DNA of 64,000 nucleotides from Ancrocorticia sp052089425. GTDB lineage: Bacteria > Actinomycetota > Actinomycetes > Actinomycetales > Actinomycetaceae. Where the stretch lies: positions 62,001-126,000 of the forward strand of contig NZ_JBQCZW010000002.1 of assembly GCF_052089425.1 (NCBI RefSeq), given 5' to 3'. Positions 34,638 to 43,128 of this stretch are shown in pieces. The translations under genes were made by a program, and so were the position numbers. The notes under the pieces were generated by a model. That model made no database searches and had not been told where the DNA came from. It saw only the letters and a list, made by a program, of their open reading frames with translations. The stretch's first letter is position 1. Each line of letters starts with the position of its first letter.

Positions 34638-35543
34638 ATGGATTTCGATGGCCAGAGGGGCGGCACCGCTCTTATCACGGGCGGCAACAGCGGAATCGGC
34701 CTAGAGATTGCACGGAAGCTGGCACTTGCCGGGTGCTCATTGATGTTGCCTGTGCGAAACCGCGAGCGCGGTGAGAAGGCTGCGAGAGTAATTCGCGCCT
34801 CTGCGCCCGAGGCCCATATCCACGTGCTGGACATGGATTTAGCTGACCTCGCGTCCGTCAACCGGCTCGCAGCGCAGCTCGTGGAGCAAAGAGAAGCCAT
34901 CAATCTGTGCATCCTCAACGCAGGCTCCGTCATGCTGGCTGATGGTGGCCGCCGCGAGACCAAAGACGGATTTGAGCTCACGTTCCAAACCAACTATCTG
35001 GGGCATTTCGCCTTGGTTCAGGGGCTGCTTCCGTGCCTGCGCAGCGGGGCCGCCAGAGTGGTCCCGCAGATCAGCTTGGCTACGCGCAACGGCGCTATCA
35101 ATTGGGAGGATCTCCAAGCTAAACGGGAGTATCACTCGTTCACTGCCTATCGGCAATCGAAGGTGGCCCTCGGCCTGTTTGGTATGGAGCTGGACAGGCG
35201 CAGCCGCGAAGAATGTTGGGGCGTCACGGTCCAGCTGTGTCACCCCGGGGTAGTTCCGGGATCGGGTATTGCCCCACGCCTGCGAGCCATGTTCCCACAG
35301 CCCATCGTGCACTGGGCAGAACGGCATCTGGGGAACCCTCCCCGCACGGCGGCCGAGCCAGCGCTTGCTGCCTCCGTTGCAGAATCAGACGGAGCGCCAG
35401 CAATGTTCGCACCGAAGAACTGGGGCGGGATCGCGGGGGCGCCACGTGCGACGGAGCCGTTCGATGTTCTTGACGATCCTGCCGCGGCCGTGCGTCTGTG
35501 GACGGAATCTGAACGGTTGTTGGAGGGGCACGGGCAGCGTTGA
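34638..35543 (+). CDS. Short-chain dehydrogenase/reductase
   Basis: A 301-residue SDR with the cofactor motif T-G-G-N-S-G-I-G-L, L-N-A-G-S, N-Y-L-G-H-F, and the active site Y-R-Q-S-K. The length and the K-D-G-F-E-L-T-F-Q-T-N-Y-L-G-H segment are like retinol-dehydrogenase/oxidoreductase-type SDRs. The substrate is unknown. The cofactor loop with R in the second strand (V-R-N-R-E-R) suggests NADP preference, which is an inference. It stands alone between two regions of gene decay, so it may be an accessory gene. Confidence 0.82.
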   Translation: MDFDGQRGGTALITGGNSGIGLEIARKLALAGCSLMLPVRNRERGEKAARVIRASAPEAHIHVLDMDLADLASVNRLAAQLVEQREAINLCILNAGSVMLADGGRRETKDGFELTFQTNYLGHFALVQGLLPCLRSGAARVVPQISLATRNGAINWEDLQAKREYHSFTAYRQSKVALGLFGMELDRRSREECWGVTVQLCHPGVVPGSGIAPRLRAMFPQPIVHWAERHLGNPPRTAAEPALAASVAESDGAPAMFAPKNWGGIAGAPRATEPFDVLDDPAAAVRLWTESERLLEGHGQR

Positions 35544-35550
35544 CAGCGCC

Positions 35551-35735
35551 CTATGGTCCGAGTAGTGCGAACGGCACGACGGCAACACCGTCCTTTCGGC
35601 GGTATGCCGTGCGGCCCGTCGTTACGATCACTCGGTCAATGATCTGCTCACCGAGGTGATCGCGCAACCAGTTCAGATGGCGGACGTCGCGGGCATCCAC
35701 GGCGGCGAGTTTCACTTCGATCGCGATTGCTCGCC
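35551..35735 (-). pseudogene. C-terminal fragment of a DUF4143 (AAA-ATPase-associated) protein
   Basis: A minus-strand frame without a start reads A-I-E-V-K-L-A-A-V-D-A-R-D-V-R-H-L-N-W-L, then V-I-V-T-T-G-R-T-A-Y and V-A-V-V-P-F-A-L-L before a stop at 35551. This matches the nuclease-like end of DUF4143 proteins, where I-E-V-K and the V-x-x-T-G strand are conserved. The ATPase part is missing, so this is a leftover. It lies in the 637-base stretch between the SDR and gtrA, which otherwise holds only the two repeats listed next. Confidence 0.5.
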
Positions 35736-35890
35736 TAACTACACAAATTTGGGAGACTTGTAACTTGTCATCGGAAGGCTAGGAAAACACCACGTGATGC
35801 TCGCGGGGCTGCCGACAGGGGCGGTACAGAGCCGGATATTGCCGCGGTACAGGTGGCCGTCCGTAGGTGCCTCGCTGTAGTTTGCTCGCT

Positions 35891-35953
35891 ACAGCTCCGT
35901 ATGTGGTGTAAGCCAGCTCTATATGCACGGCTCCTACAGCATGCGGAAGTGAA
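35891..35953. repeat. 63-bp structured repeat, copy 1
   Basis: First of two imperfect direct repeats about 90% identical (copy 2 at 35993). The outer arms CCGTAT and ATGCGG can pair with one G-U wobble. Inner segments AGCC and GGCT pair as well. Confidence 0.6.
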
Positions 35954-35992
35954 CACCCCATCAGCTGCTGACGCCGAAGCCTCACCCCCGCC

Positions 35993-36055
35993 ACAGCTCC
36001 GTATCTGGTGTAAGCCACCCCTATACGCATGGCTCCTACAGCATACGGAAGTGAA
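35993..36055. repeat. 63-bp structured repeat, copy 2
   Basis: Second copy, starting 102 bases after the first. The outer arms CCGTAT and ATACGG pair perfectly, and inner AGCCA pairs with TGGCT. Most of the six or so differences between copies keep the pairing, so the fold may matter. Unit size, spacing and copy number are unlike CRISPR. Confidence 0.6.
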
Positions 36056-36180
36056 ACCGCCGAATTCAGAAACCACCTCCTACACCCCAACTATGAAGAG
36101 CCCCGAAACCCTGAAACGTGGCAACAGCTCGGCCGCGGATTGCGGGGTGGGTTGGTTGGAGGCCGCCGTCGTCAAAAGAC

Positions 36181-36675
36181 TCAGCGAGTGGGCCCCGGAA
36201 CCTCCGGCCGCTTCGGCGAAAACACCACAAAGCGATACATCACGTACCTGAACGCGGTCCCGAGCGCCAAGCCCACAACGTTCGCGGAGATGTTATCGGC
36301 GAACTGGCTGCGCAGGCTCAGGCCGTAGCGGGACACGGCCAGGCAGGCCAAGGCGATGAGCATCCCGCCGATGTTCACCAGAACGAACATGACGAATTCG
36401 CGCCCGCGCCCATACGTCCCCATGTTGCGGAACGTCCATGCGCGGTTCACCGTCCACGAAAACACGACGGACACGGACACGGAGATCACCTTCGCCACCA
36501 TCGAGGCATCCCCGGGCAGATGAATCACGCCGGAGTGGGCCAAAATGTTGAACAGACCAACATCCACAATGTACGAACCCAGCCCCACGGTACAAAACCG
36601 CAGAAACTCCACGAACCATTCGCGGAAGGACTGGCCTTTCAAGAGGCGCTGGATGAGATTGCGAGACGTTGGCAC
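36181..36675 (-). CDS. GtrA family membrane protein
   Basis: A 164-residue protein with four predicted membrane helices. The first contains F-L-R-F-C-T-V-G-L-G-S-Y-I-V-D, the second ends N-R-A-W-T-F, and the third and fourth are V-N-I-G-G-M-L-I-A and N-V-V-G-L-A-L-G-T-A-F-R-Y. This is the usual plan of GtrA/DPMS-like proteins, which help move polyprenol-linked sugars across the membrane or assist glycosyltransferases. It is near the LCP ligases and an old rhamnose locus, in keeping with wall glycan work. GTG 36675 is the start, six bases from a TAGACT box, so it is probably leaderless. It diverges from purK. Confidence 0.87.
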   Translation of the reverse strand: MPTSRNLIQRLLKGQSFREWFVEFLRFCTVGLGSYIVDVGLFNILAHSGVIHLPGDASMVAKVISVSVSVVFSWTVNRAWTFRNMGTYGRGREFVMFVLVNIGGMLIALACLAVSRYGLSLRSQFADNISANVVGLALGTAFRYVMYRFVVFSPKRPEVPGPTR

Positions 36676-36681
36676 CCGATT

Positions 36682-36687
36682 AGTCTA
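36682..36687 (-). promoter_or_regulatory. -10 box, leaderless promoter of gtrA-like gene
   Basis: TAGACT on the minus strand lies six bases before the GTG at 36675. It stands back to back with the purK box (36696-36701), so two divergent leaderless promoters share 32 bases. Confidence 0.5.
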
Positions 36688-36695
36688 ACGGTGGG

Positions 36696-36701
36696 TAGGC
36701 T
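36696..36701 (+). promoter_or_regulatory. -10 box, leaderless promoter of purK
   Basis: TAGGCT is followed by six bases (GAGAAT) and the purK ATG at 36708; no ribosome site fits. Confidence 0.55.
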
Positions 36702-36707
36702 GAGAAT

Positions 36708-38015
36708 ATGACTGCTAAGGCTCATGTTCAGCGTGTCGTTGGTACCGGGGCGGAATCGGCCGCACCCAGAGTAGGCGTGGTAGGAGGCGGCCAGCTTGCA
36801 CGAATGTTGCAGGAGGCTGCGATCCCGTTGGGGATCCAGCTGCACGCGCTGGTTGAGGCGGCCGACGGGGCGTCCGGCCAAGTAATTCCGCACTCGCAGG
36901 TCGGGGATGCTGATGATCAGGCCGCCGTGTGCGCCGTGGCCGACAATGCGGACGTCCTCACCGTGGAGCACGAACACGTGCCCGATGCGATCTTGGAGGC
37001 TGCGGGGGAGTTCGCGCCCGTTCGGCCCGGCGCCCACGCTTTGGTCTACGCGCAGGACAAGCTCCTCATGCGCGAGAAGATGGAGGAGCTGGGCATCCCG
37101 GTTCCGCGCTGGTGGCGGGTTCGCTCCGAGCAGGAGATCGATGCCGCACTTGATGAGCTTGGTGGGCGCGCCATCCTGAAGACCCCGCGCGATGGCTATG
37201 ACGGCAAGGGTGTTCGCGTGGTGAGCGCCGGGAGCCAGGGGCGCGATTGGCTTGAGGGCGGGGGTCCACTTCTGTTGGAAGAGGCCGTCGATTTCGAATT
37301 CGAGGTGGCCGCTGTGCTGGCGCGCCGCCCCTCGGGGGATGTGGCCTGCTGGCCCGTTGTACGCACCGTCCAGCAGGAGGGCGCGTGCTTCGAGGTTGTG
37401 GCGCCCGCCCCCGGGATCGATGCCGATCTTCAGGCACGTATCCAAGAGATCGCCGAGCGGATTGCCGGGGAATTGGACGTTGTGGGGATTCTGGCCGTTG
37501 AGCTGTTTGTTGCACGGAGTGGGGGAGAAGCCGGGATGAGGGACGACGACGGTGACCTCCCTCACAGCGTGCCCAGGCCGCTAGTACCGTACGTCAACGA
37601 GCTCGCGATGCGCCCGCACAATTCAGGGCACTGGACGATCGAAGGCGCCGATACCAGCCAGTTTGAACAGCACCTGCGGGCCGTGCTCGATCTGCCGCTG
37701 GGGAGCCCTGCGCCGGTGCGGCCGTGGAGTGTGATGGTGAACGTTCTGGGGAGCGCACTCGATGACCCGCGCGAGGCCTATCCCACCGTGATGGCCCGCT
37801 ACCCACGCGCGAAGATCCACATGTACGGCAAAGAGGTTAAGCCCCGCAGGAAGATCGGTCACGTGACCGTGGTGGGCGATGATCTGGACGAGGCGTTGCA
37901 GCAGGCGCACGGGGCTGCGGCGATGCTGCGCGGGGAAGCACCCGGGGGACTATCGGGCGAGGTGCGTGTAGAAGTGTTGGACGAGGAACGAAGCGACGAA
38001 CGAGGAGAAGCATGA
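36708..38015 (+). CDS. purK: 5-(carboxyamino)imidazole ribonucleotide synthase
   Basis: A 435-residue ATP-grasp enzyme of purine synthesis that carboxylates aminoimidazole ribonucleotide using ATP and bicarbonate. Its N-terminus has V-G-V-V-G-G-G-Q-L-A-R-M-L. The middle has D-V-L-T-V-E-H-E-H-V and K-T-P-R-D-G-Y-D-G-K-G. Late segments V-N-E-L-A-M-R-P-H-N-S-G-H and Y-P-R-A-K-I-H-M-Y-G-K are typical PurK. About 45 extra residues, including a short charged insert around residue 275, make it slightly longer than most. Its stop overlaps the purE start (ATGA), so the product is handed directly to the PurE mutase. Leaderless start at 36708. Confidence 0.93.
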   Translation: MTAKAHVQRVVGTGAESAAPRVGVVGGGQLARMLQEAAIPLGIQLHALVEAADGASGQVIPHSQVGDADDQAAVCAVADNADVLTVEHEHVPDAILEAAGEFAPVRPGAHALVYAQDKLLMREKMEELGIPVPRWWRVRSEQEIDAALDELGGRAILKTPRDGYDGKGVRVVSAGSQGRDWLEGGGPLLLEEAVDFEFEVAAVLARRPSGDVACWPVVRTVQQEGACFEVVAPAPGIDADLQARIQEIAERIAGELDVVGILAVELFVARSGGEAGMRDDDGDLPHSVPRPLVPYVNELAMRPHNSGHWTIEGADTSQFEQHLRAVLDLPLGSPAPVRPWSVMVNVLGSALDDPREAYPTVMARYPRAKIHMYGKEVKPRRKIGHVTVVGDDLDEALQQAHGAAAMLRGEAPGGLSGEVRVEVLDEERSDERGEA

Positions 38016-38500
38016 TGGCAACTGTTGGAATCGTTATGGGCTCGGATTCGGACTGGCCGGTCATGAAGGCCGCCGGTGACGCTCTGGATGAATTCGGGAT
38101 CAGCTATGAGGCCGATGTTGTGTCCGCCCACCGCATGCCCGATGAAATGATCGCCTATGGGCGCGAGGCCGCGGGGCGTGGCATCCGGGTGATCATTGCC
38201 GGGGCCGGGGGTGCCGCGCATCTGCCCGGGATGTTGGCCGCCGTGACTCCGCTTCCAGTGATCGGGGTGCCGGTTCCACTCAAGTACCTCGACGGCATGG
38301 ATTCTCTGCTATCGATCGTGCAGATGCCCGCTGGAGTTCCGGTGGCCACCGTGTCCATTGGCGGCGCGCGCAACGCTGGGTTGCTGGCTGCGCGGATCAT
38401 CGGGAGCGCGGAACCTGCCGTGCTTGAGGCGATGCAGGGATTCCAAGCGGATCTGAAAGCTCAGGCAAAGGCCAAGGGGGAGCGGCTCAAGGAGCTGTGA
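38012..38500 (+). CDS. purE: N5-carboxyaminoimidazole ribonucleotide mutase
   Basis: A 162-residue class I PurE. It converts N5-CAIR to CAIR after PurK. G-S-D-S-D-W-P and S-A-H-R-M-P-D, the substrate and catalytic histidine sites, and G-A-G-G-A-A-H-L-P-G-M are all present. ATG 38012 overlaps the purK stop by four bases and follows GAGGAGAAGC. It ends one base before the convergent LCP gene, with no room for a separate terminator. Confidence 0.94.
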   Translation: MMATVGIVMGSDSDWPVMKAAGDALDEFGISYEADVVSAHRMPDEMIAYGREAAGRGIRVIIAGAGGAAHLPGMLAAVTPLPVIGVPVPLKYLDGMDSLLSIVQMPAGVPVATVSIGGARNAGLLAARIIGSAEPAVLEAMQGFQADLKAQAKAKGERLKEL

Positions 38501-38501
38501 G

Positions 38502-39901
38502 TTACCCGATCTGGGCGAAATCGTCCAGAGTAAGCTGGCCGTTCTTCATCTTCTCGAAGAAGGAATCGATCGTCTCGGTATCCAATAGAACGGCCGAAGC
38601 TCCGGAGGGCGTCCGGTAGTTGAGGGACTCGATAGGTGGAGCACCCATCAACCCGTCGTCGCCCATCACACCGCGCAGCCCTAGGGCTGCGCCTGCCAGA
38701 TTCGTGATGCCGCTATCGTTATCCATCGCCAGCGTGGTGGCTGCCGCGTCAACCAGCTTGTACTGGCGAACCGGGTTGATCAGCGTGACCGGCGTGGCCG
38801 CTTCTTGGATCACCTTGGACACTACTTGGCGTTGGCGTTCGCCACGGCCAAGGTCTCCCTTGGGATCGCTGTAACGCATACGTGAGAAGGCGAGTGCCGT
38901 TTCCCCGTCAACATCGTGGCAACCGGCAGTCCATTCGAGTTTCGATTTCTTATCGCTGACGTCGTAATCCAAGCACAGGTTGACTCCGCCAACGGCATCC
39001 ACCAGTGAGGAAACTCCTGACATGGAGACCTCAACGTAGTGATCCACCGTCATCCCTGACAGGTTTTCGACTGTGGATACCAGCAGTTCAGGGCCGCCGA
39101 GTGAATAGGCAGCGTTGATCTTGTTGGCGCCGTACTCCGATATCTCGACGTAGGCATCGCGCGGGATGGACACCAGTGAGGTATCGCCCGATTCGGGCAC
39201 CTGCATGAGCATGATGGTGTCTGCACGTTGGCCTTCGTTGCCATCGTCAATACCACCTTCTTCACGCTTGTCTGAGCCCACGATGAGGTAGGTGGTGCCC
39301 GGCGTATCCGCAGCGCCGGACAGCGCATCCATGTGTTCCATCTTGTTGTTTCCGTGAACAATCAGGAAACNNNNNNNNNNNNNNNNNNNNNNNNNNNNNN
39401 NNNNNNNNNNNNNNNNNNNNNNNNNNNNNNNNNNNNNNNNNNNNNNNNNNNNNNNNNNNNNNNNNNNNNNCCGGACAGCGCATCCATGTGTTCCATCTTG
39501 TTGTTTCCGTGAACAATCAGGAAACCAGGCCAGCCAATGACGAGGGCTAGGACGATGATCAGAACGATGGGCCATTTGCGGCGCTTTTTCCGGGGGCGTC
39601 GCGAAGCGGGTGGCCCTGCCGGTGGCTGTTGCTGGTGCGGGGGTTCGGATGGGCGTTGGGGTGGCTGCTCTGGCTCTTGCTGCCCCGAACCCGCGGGCGC
39701 GTAACTCGGCGGTTGCTGAGTGCTGGCCGCGGCGGGCGATGTTCTGCGGCGGGGCCGTGGCTCAGAGCTTGGCACATCTTCTGGCCGGAACACCTGTGTT
39801 CGGTCAGCTCGGGGCTGTTCGCCGTGTCCCACGTTTTCTGCGCCTTGGGCGGCGGGCCTGCGGCGCTTGTTCGTGGGTTTAAAAGATGGAGGTTGGGACA
39901 T
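38502..39901 (-). CDS. LytR-CpsA-Psr (LCP) family protein, interrupted by a scaffold gap
   Basis: An LCP-type phosphotransferase that attaches glycopolymers to peptidoglycan. The N-terminal 105 residues are proline-, glutamine- and arginine-rich and cytoplasmic, then comes one membrane helix (W-P-I-V-L-I-I-V-L-A-L-V-I-G-W). The extracellular LCP domain shows L-I-V-G-S-D-K-R, R-A-D-T-I-M-L, S-I-P-R-D and R-M-R-Y-S-D-P-K-G-D, with its conserved arginines and aspartates. A run of 100 N and a 55-base duplication break the frame. Removing 155 bases restores a continuous protein of about 414 residues, so the interruption is an assembly artefact. ATG 39901 has AGGAC upstream. It follows the sister LCP gene by three bases. 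Confidence 0.85.
39316..39525. other. Scaffold gap with identical 55-bp flanks
   Basis: 100 N (39371-39470) are flanked by exactly the same 55 bases (39316-39370 and 39471-39525). This pattern is expected when two contigs that overlap by one assembly k-mer are joined without merging. The true genome most likely has one copy and no gap. Confidence 0.85.
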
Positions 39902-39904
39902 GTC

Positions 39905-41176
39905 CTACCCTTGTGCGTTGTCCTTGGTGCACACAGGTGCACTGCTCGTGGTTGAATCGGTCGAAGGCTCAGAGGTTTCTGTGCCGTCGGGTTCAGGGGC
40001 TTCGGTCGTGGGCTCAGGAGCTGTGCTTGCTTCAGCTGTTGGTTCGCCGGTGGCCTCGGAGCCAGCGGATTTGGGTTCCTCCACCGTTATTGTTGTGTTG
40101 CCCCACTCGTCTTCGCTGGTGGTGAAGGCCTGATCTGCGCTGAGTGCATCCCACAGGACATCGGACTGCGCGTTGGGTGTGACGCGATTTCCCGCCCAAT
40201 CGAATGGTGTGGTGACGAACTGGATGTTGTCCATCTTGATGCTACGCAGGGAGTTTGCCAGCCCGCCCAAGGTTGGGATATCGCCAAGCCCCTTGCTTGT
40301 GTCGAGGTTAGCGGTAGCGGCGTCCAATACCTTGTACAGGGAGGGCATGTTTGTCAGCAGGTTCTTGCTGAGAACTTCGTTCATCATGGCAGTGACCAGC
40401 TCTTGCTGGCGGCCAATGCGGCTGATATCGGAGCCGTCCCCGAGAGTCTTGCGGGCGCGGGCGAGTCCAAGTGCCTGCTGGCCATCGAGAAGGCGGCATC
40501 CTGCGGGAACCTGAAGCTTGGCTTCTTTATCGTCAATTGCTTCCTCAAAATACATCGGAACGCCTCCAATGGCGTTGACGATGTCCTGGAAGGAACTGAA
40601 GTTGAGCACTACGTAGCCGTCCAGTTTGATGCCCGTCATGTTTTCCACTGTTTTCATGGAGCAGGCAGCCGCTGACGGAACGTCACCGGACTGTCCTCCA
40701 TAGGAGAAAGCGGCATTAAACATGGCCTGTGAAGAGCCTGAGGTTTCGAACGTCTCATCCAGATCCTCGCCCGTACGGACGGTACATGTGGGGATCTCTA
40801 CGAGGAGGTCGCGCGGGATGGAGACAACGTCAATCCGCTTCCGGTCCTCGCTGATATGGAACAGCATCGTGGTATCGGCTCTCATGCCGTCTACATCGCC
40901 GCCAATGTCCTGTCCCTCGCGGGTATCTGAGCCGAGGACGAGGATGTTGAGAGGCCGCCCCTCGTTCTGATCGATTGGTGGGGCAGTTTCGTCCCCGCCC
41001 AAAAGATCGCTCACATCTGTTTGGTTGATGTTGCTTTGAAGGCTGTAATACCCAATGGCAAGCGCCGAGCTTATCGTGAGCAGGAAGGCAAGGAGCATGA
41101 GCAGGAGGGCGCGCCCGATGTGGCGTGGCGACTTTCCTGCAATGAGATGCGCTTCCGCGCGGCCAGTTTTACTCAC
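39905..41176 (-). CDS. LytR-CpsA-Psr (LCP) family protein
   Basis: A 423-residue LCP protein. A short cytoplasmic head and one membrane helix (about residues 20-45, L-L-L-M-L-L-A-F-L-L-T-I) precede the LCP domain, with L-V-L-G-S-D-T-R, M-R-A-D-T-T-M-L, S-I-P-R-D-L-L-V and L-G-L-A-R-A-R-K. The last 60 residues are threonine, serine, proline and glutamate rich. It should transfer a lipid-linked wall polymer to peptidoglycan on the outer face of the membrane. With the following LCP gene it forms a pair, perhaps for two different polymers. GTG 41176 is seven bases from TATGAT and has no ribosome site, so it is probably leaderless. Confidence 0.88.
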   Translation of the reverse strand: MSKTGRAEAHLIAGKSPRHIGRALLLMLLAFLLTISSALAIGYYSLQSNINQTDVSDLLGGDETAPPIDQNEGRPLNILVLGSDTREGQDIGGDVDGMRADTTMLFHISEDRKRIDVVSIPRDLLVEIPTCTVRTGEDLDETFETSGSSQAMFNAAFSYGGQSGDVPSAAACSMKTVENMTGIKLDGYVVLNFSSFQDIVNAIGGVPMYFEEAIDDKEAKLQVPAGCRLLDGQQALGLARARKTLGDGSDISRIGRQQELVTAMMNEVLSKNLLTNMPSLYKVLDAATANLDTSKGLGDIPTLGGLANSLRSIKMDNIQFVTTPFDWAGNRVTPNAQSDVLWDALSADQAFTTSEDEWGNTTITVEEPKSAGSEATGEPTAEASTAPEPTTEAPEPDGTETSEPSTDSTTSSAPVCTKDNAQG

Positions 41177-41183
41177 GCCCTAC

Positions 41184-41189
41184 ATCATA
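41184..41189 (-). promoter_or_regulatory. -10 box, leaderless promoter of the LCP gene
   Basis: TATGAT on the minus strand is seven bases before the GTG at 41176. This would drive both LCP genes. Confidence 0.55.
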
Positions 41190-41252
41190 CGGGTAGGAGC
41201 TTTTTCGTCACCTATTTTTATGGGGAGATTCTCAAATCCACATGGAAGATTC

Positions 41253-41423
41253 TCAGGTTTCTGAGCGCACCCATGCGCGAATCAGAAGATCTGACGCACC
41301 CTTGGAAGAGGAATAGGCAGAGGACGGAATGTAGGGTTCACAGGGCCGGAAGCGGCGATCTTCACCAATCTGAAGGTCCCCGTACACCTCGTCAGTGGTG
41401 ATGAACAGGGTCCGCACCAGATC
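41253..41423 (-). pseudogene. rmlB: rmlB (dTDP-glucose 4,6-dehydratase) fragment
   Basis: A minus-strand frame reads F-I-T-T-D-E-V-Y-G-D-L and later P-S-S-A-Y-S-S-S-K-G-A-S-D-L-L-I-R-A-W-V-R. The first is the TDEVYG active-site motif of RmlB and the second carries its YxxxK. About 55 residues remain; there is no NAD-binding N-terminus, no C-terminus and no own start. It stops abruptly at 41253. It is a leftover of a dTDP-rhamnose gene cluster, consistent with the RmlA-RmlC chimera 3.5 kb away. Confidence 0.75.
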
Positions 41424-41457
41424 GCCGCGATCAATTGAAGGGGCCAATGCCAGCCAA

Positions 41458-42996
41458 TTAGTACCCAACCGCCTTAACACCGTATTCCGCTTGCTTCTTC
41501 GTGAATCCCTCATAGATAAGCTGATCGATTAGGCCCTTGCGAGAGAAGCTCATGTAATCGAGATACTCTCGTGCGCACTTAGCCGCCTGCTTGTTCCAGT
41601 TCGGGGATATGTAGTCAACGGCGAAGGTAGCGTTGGCCGTGGAATAACCCTCAAACTTCAGCTGGTCGATGAGCCCAGATCGAGAGAAGGCCATGAAGTC
41701 CAGATAGTCCCTGGCACTCCCGATCGCGTTCTTTTGGCCCATTGAGAGCGTGGCCCGCTTGGCGGTCTTTGAAGCCGAGGTCTTGGAGGCTGTCTTGTAG
41801 CCCGCCTTCGAGCCGGTGACCTTCACCGAGATCCTCTTGTTAGCGTCGGCCGCCTTGAGCTTGTAGGTGGGTTTGGTTGCCTTAGAGATGGCCTTGCCGT
41901 TGCGGTACCACTGGTACTTGAATGAGGTTCCCTTAGTCCATGTGCCCTTCTTCACGGTCAGGGTCTTACCGACCTTGGCGGTCCCGGAAATCTTCGGTGT
42001 CCCCTTCTTCAAGGCGAGCTTGGCAACCGCCTTGGTCTTCGCGGATGTTGCCGAGGCCGTTGTGTAGCTAGCCTTCGAACCCGTGACCTTCACGCTGAGC
42101 TTCTTACCGCCATCAGCGGGCTGCAGCTTGTAGGTAGGCTTTGTTGCCTTAGAGATGGCCTTGCCGTTGCGGTACCACTGGTACTTGAGGGAGGTGCCCT
42201 TGGTCCATATGCCCGGCTTGGCCGTCAGGGTCTTGCCCACTTTGGCGGTGCCGGAAATCTTCGGTGTGGCCTTCGTCAGCGCCAGCTTTGGCACTGCCTT
42301 CGTGCTGGCGGACGTCTTTGAGGTAGTGGTGTAGCCGGTCTTCGCCCCGGTCACCTGAACCGAGATCTTCTTGCCTGCATCGGCGGTCGTCAACGTATAG
42401 GTGGCGTTCGTCGCCCCTGAGATCGTCTTTCCATCTGCGAACCACTGATATGTGGGAGTTACTCCCTCAGTCCAGGTACCTATTTTGGCGGTCAGATTGT
42501 TGCCCACCTTGAGCGTGCCGGAAATTGTCGGTGTGGCCGCGACAAGGGTGCCAGCCGTGACCGGGCTGGTGGCGTTCGACGATACCGAGGTGTCCTGATA
42601 GCCGTCCTTATATCCAGTGGCCACGACAGAAATGACGGAGTCCAGATCTTCGGAAACCACAGTGTAGGTGGTTGAGTTAGTTCCGGCGATTGGGATGTCT
42701 CCTCGGAACCACTGATAATCCACGCCGTCGGCCACGGGCACGAAACTTGATGCCCGAGCATGTGAGACGGTTAGGACATCACCCACCTGTGCGCTCGTTT
42801 GGATGCCCGGATGTGGCGCCTGCAGGGTGGGAGTCTCGCTGAGTCCCGGTTCCGACGGTAGCTCCTCATCGGCATATGCCGGGATGGCAGAGAAACCCGA
42901 GAGGGCTAAGAGAGTTGCGATAATGAGGCTGATTAGCTTTGTAACGTGGCTCACTTCTTTGTCCAGTGCCCCGCCAAAGCGCGCGTCCGTATTCAT
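41458..42996 (-). CDS. Secreted protein with Ig-like repeats and two C-terminal Ltp domains
   Basis: A 512-residue exported protein. The signal peptide (about 1-42) ends with a signal peptidase I-type A-Y-A before D-E-E; there is no lipobox cysteine. Four beta-sandwich repeats of about 85-89 residues follow. Each has Y-Q-W-F/Y, a T-Y-T/K-L strand and a V-x-V-T/A-G strand, and the third and fourth are nearly identical. The last 95 residues hold two Ltp units (A-R-D-Y-L-D-F-M-A-F-S-R, A-R-E-Y-L-D-Y-M-S-F-S-R), the domain known from host surface-exposed proteins and from a phage superinfection-exclusion lipoprotein. ATG 42996 has TGAGGAAAA upstream. Expression is probably controlled by the palindrome at 43083. 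No sortase or anchor motif is visible. Confidence 0.82.
   Translation of the reverse strand: MNTDARFGGALDKEVSHVTKLISLIIATLLALSGFSAIPAYADEELPSEPGLSETPTLQAPHPGIQTSAQVGDVLTVSHARASSFVPVADGVDYQWFRGDIPIAGTNSTTYTVVSEDLDSVISVVATGYKDGYQDTSVSSNATSPVTAGTLVAATPTISGTLKVGNNLTAKIGTWTEGVTPTYQWFADGKTISGATNATYTLTTADAGKKISVQVTGAKTGYTTTSKTSASTKAVPKLALTKATPKISGTAKVGKTLTAKPGIWTKGTSLKYQWYRNGKAISKATKPTYKLQPADGGKKLSVKVTGSKASYTTASATSAKTKAVAKLALKKGTPKISGTAKVGKTLTVKKGTWTKGTSFKYQWYRNGKAISKATKPTYKLKAADANKRISVKVTGSKAGYKTASKTSASKTAKRATLSMGQKNAIGSARDYLDFMAFSRSGLIDQLKFEGYSTANATFAVDYISPNWNKQAAKCAREYLDYMSFSRKGLIDQLIYEGFTKKQAEYGVKAVGY
41765..42300. repeat. 267-bp intragenic direct repeat
   Basis: Two adjacent copies, 267 bases apart, encode the third and fourth Ig-like units (89 residues each). 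Long stretches are identical at the DNA level, so the number of copies could change by slippage or recombination. Confidence 0.7.
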
Positions 42997-43054
42997 GTTT
43001 TCCTCACAAGTCTCAGCCCCGGCTCCGTCACTCGGGGGCTACAATGATGGCTTG

Positions 43055-43100
43055 ATCATACTGCGCCGGAGTGGACGGGACAATCACTTAGATAAGTGAT
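43055..43100 (-). promoter_or_regulatory. Promoter and 18-bp palindromic operator of the Ltp-domain gene
   Basis: On the minus strand TTGTCC (43083-43078) and TATGAT (43060-43055) are 17 bases apart, a good -35/-10 pair. ATCACTTAGATAAGTGAT at 43083-43100, two eight-base arms around GA, abuts the -35 and looks like an operator. A further stem (AGCCCC/GGGGCT, 43016-43041) could form in the 5' leader. Confidence 0.6.
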
Positions 43101-43128
43101 CTAGAGCAAGTTTTCGCGGCGCTCGCGC

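Noticed and set aside
35891..36055. Possible mini-CRISPR array
   Set aside because: There are only two units, each 63 bases with internal pairing, and no cas genes are nearby.
39362..39575. True frameshift splitting the LCP gene
   Set aside because: The shift is fully explained by the 100 N plus the duplicated 55 bases; removing them restores one frame.
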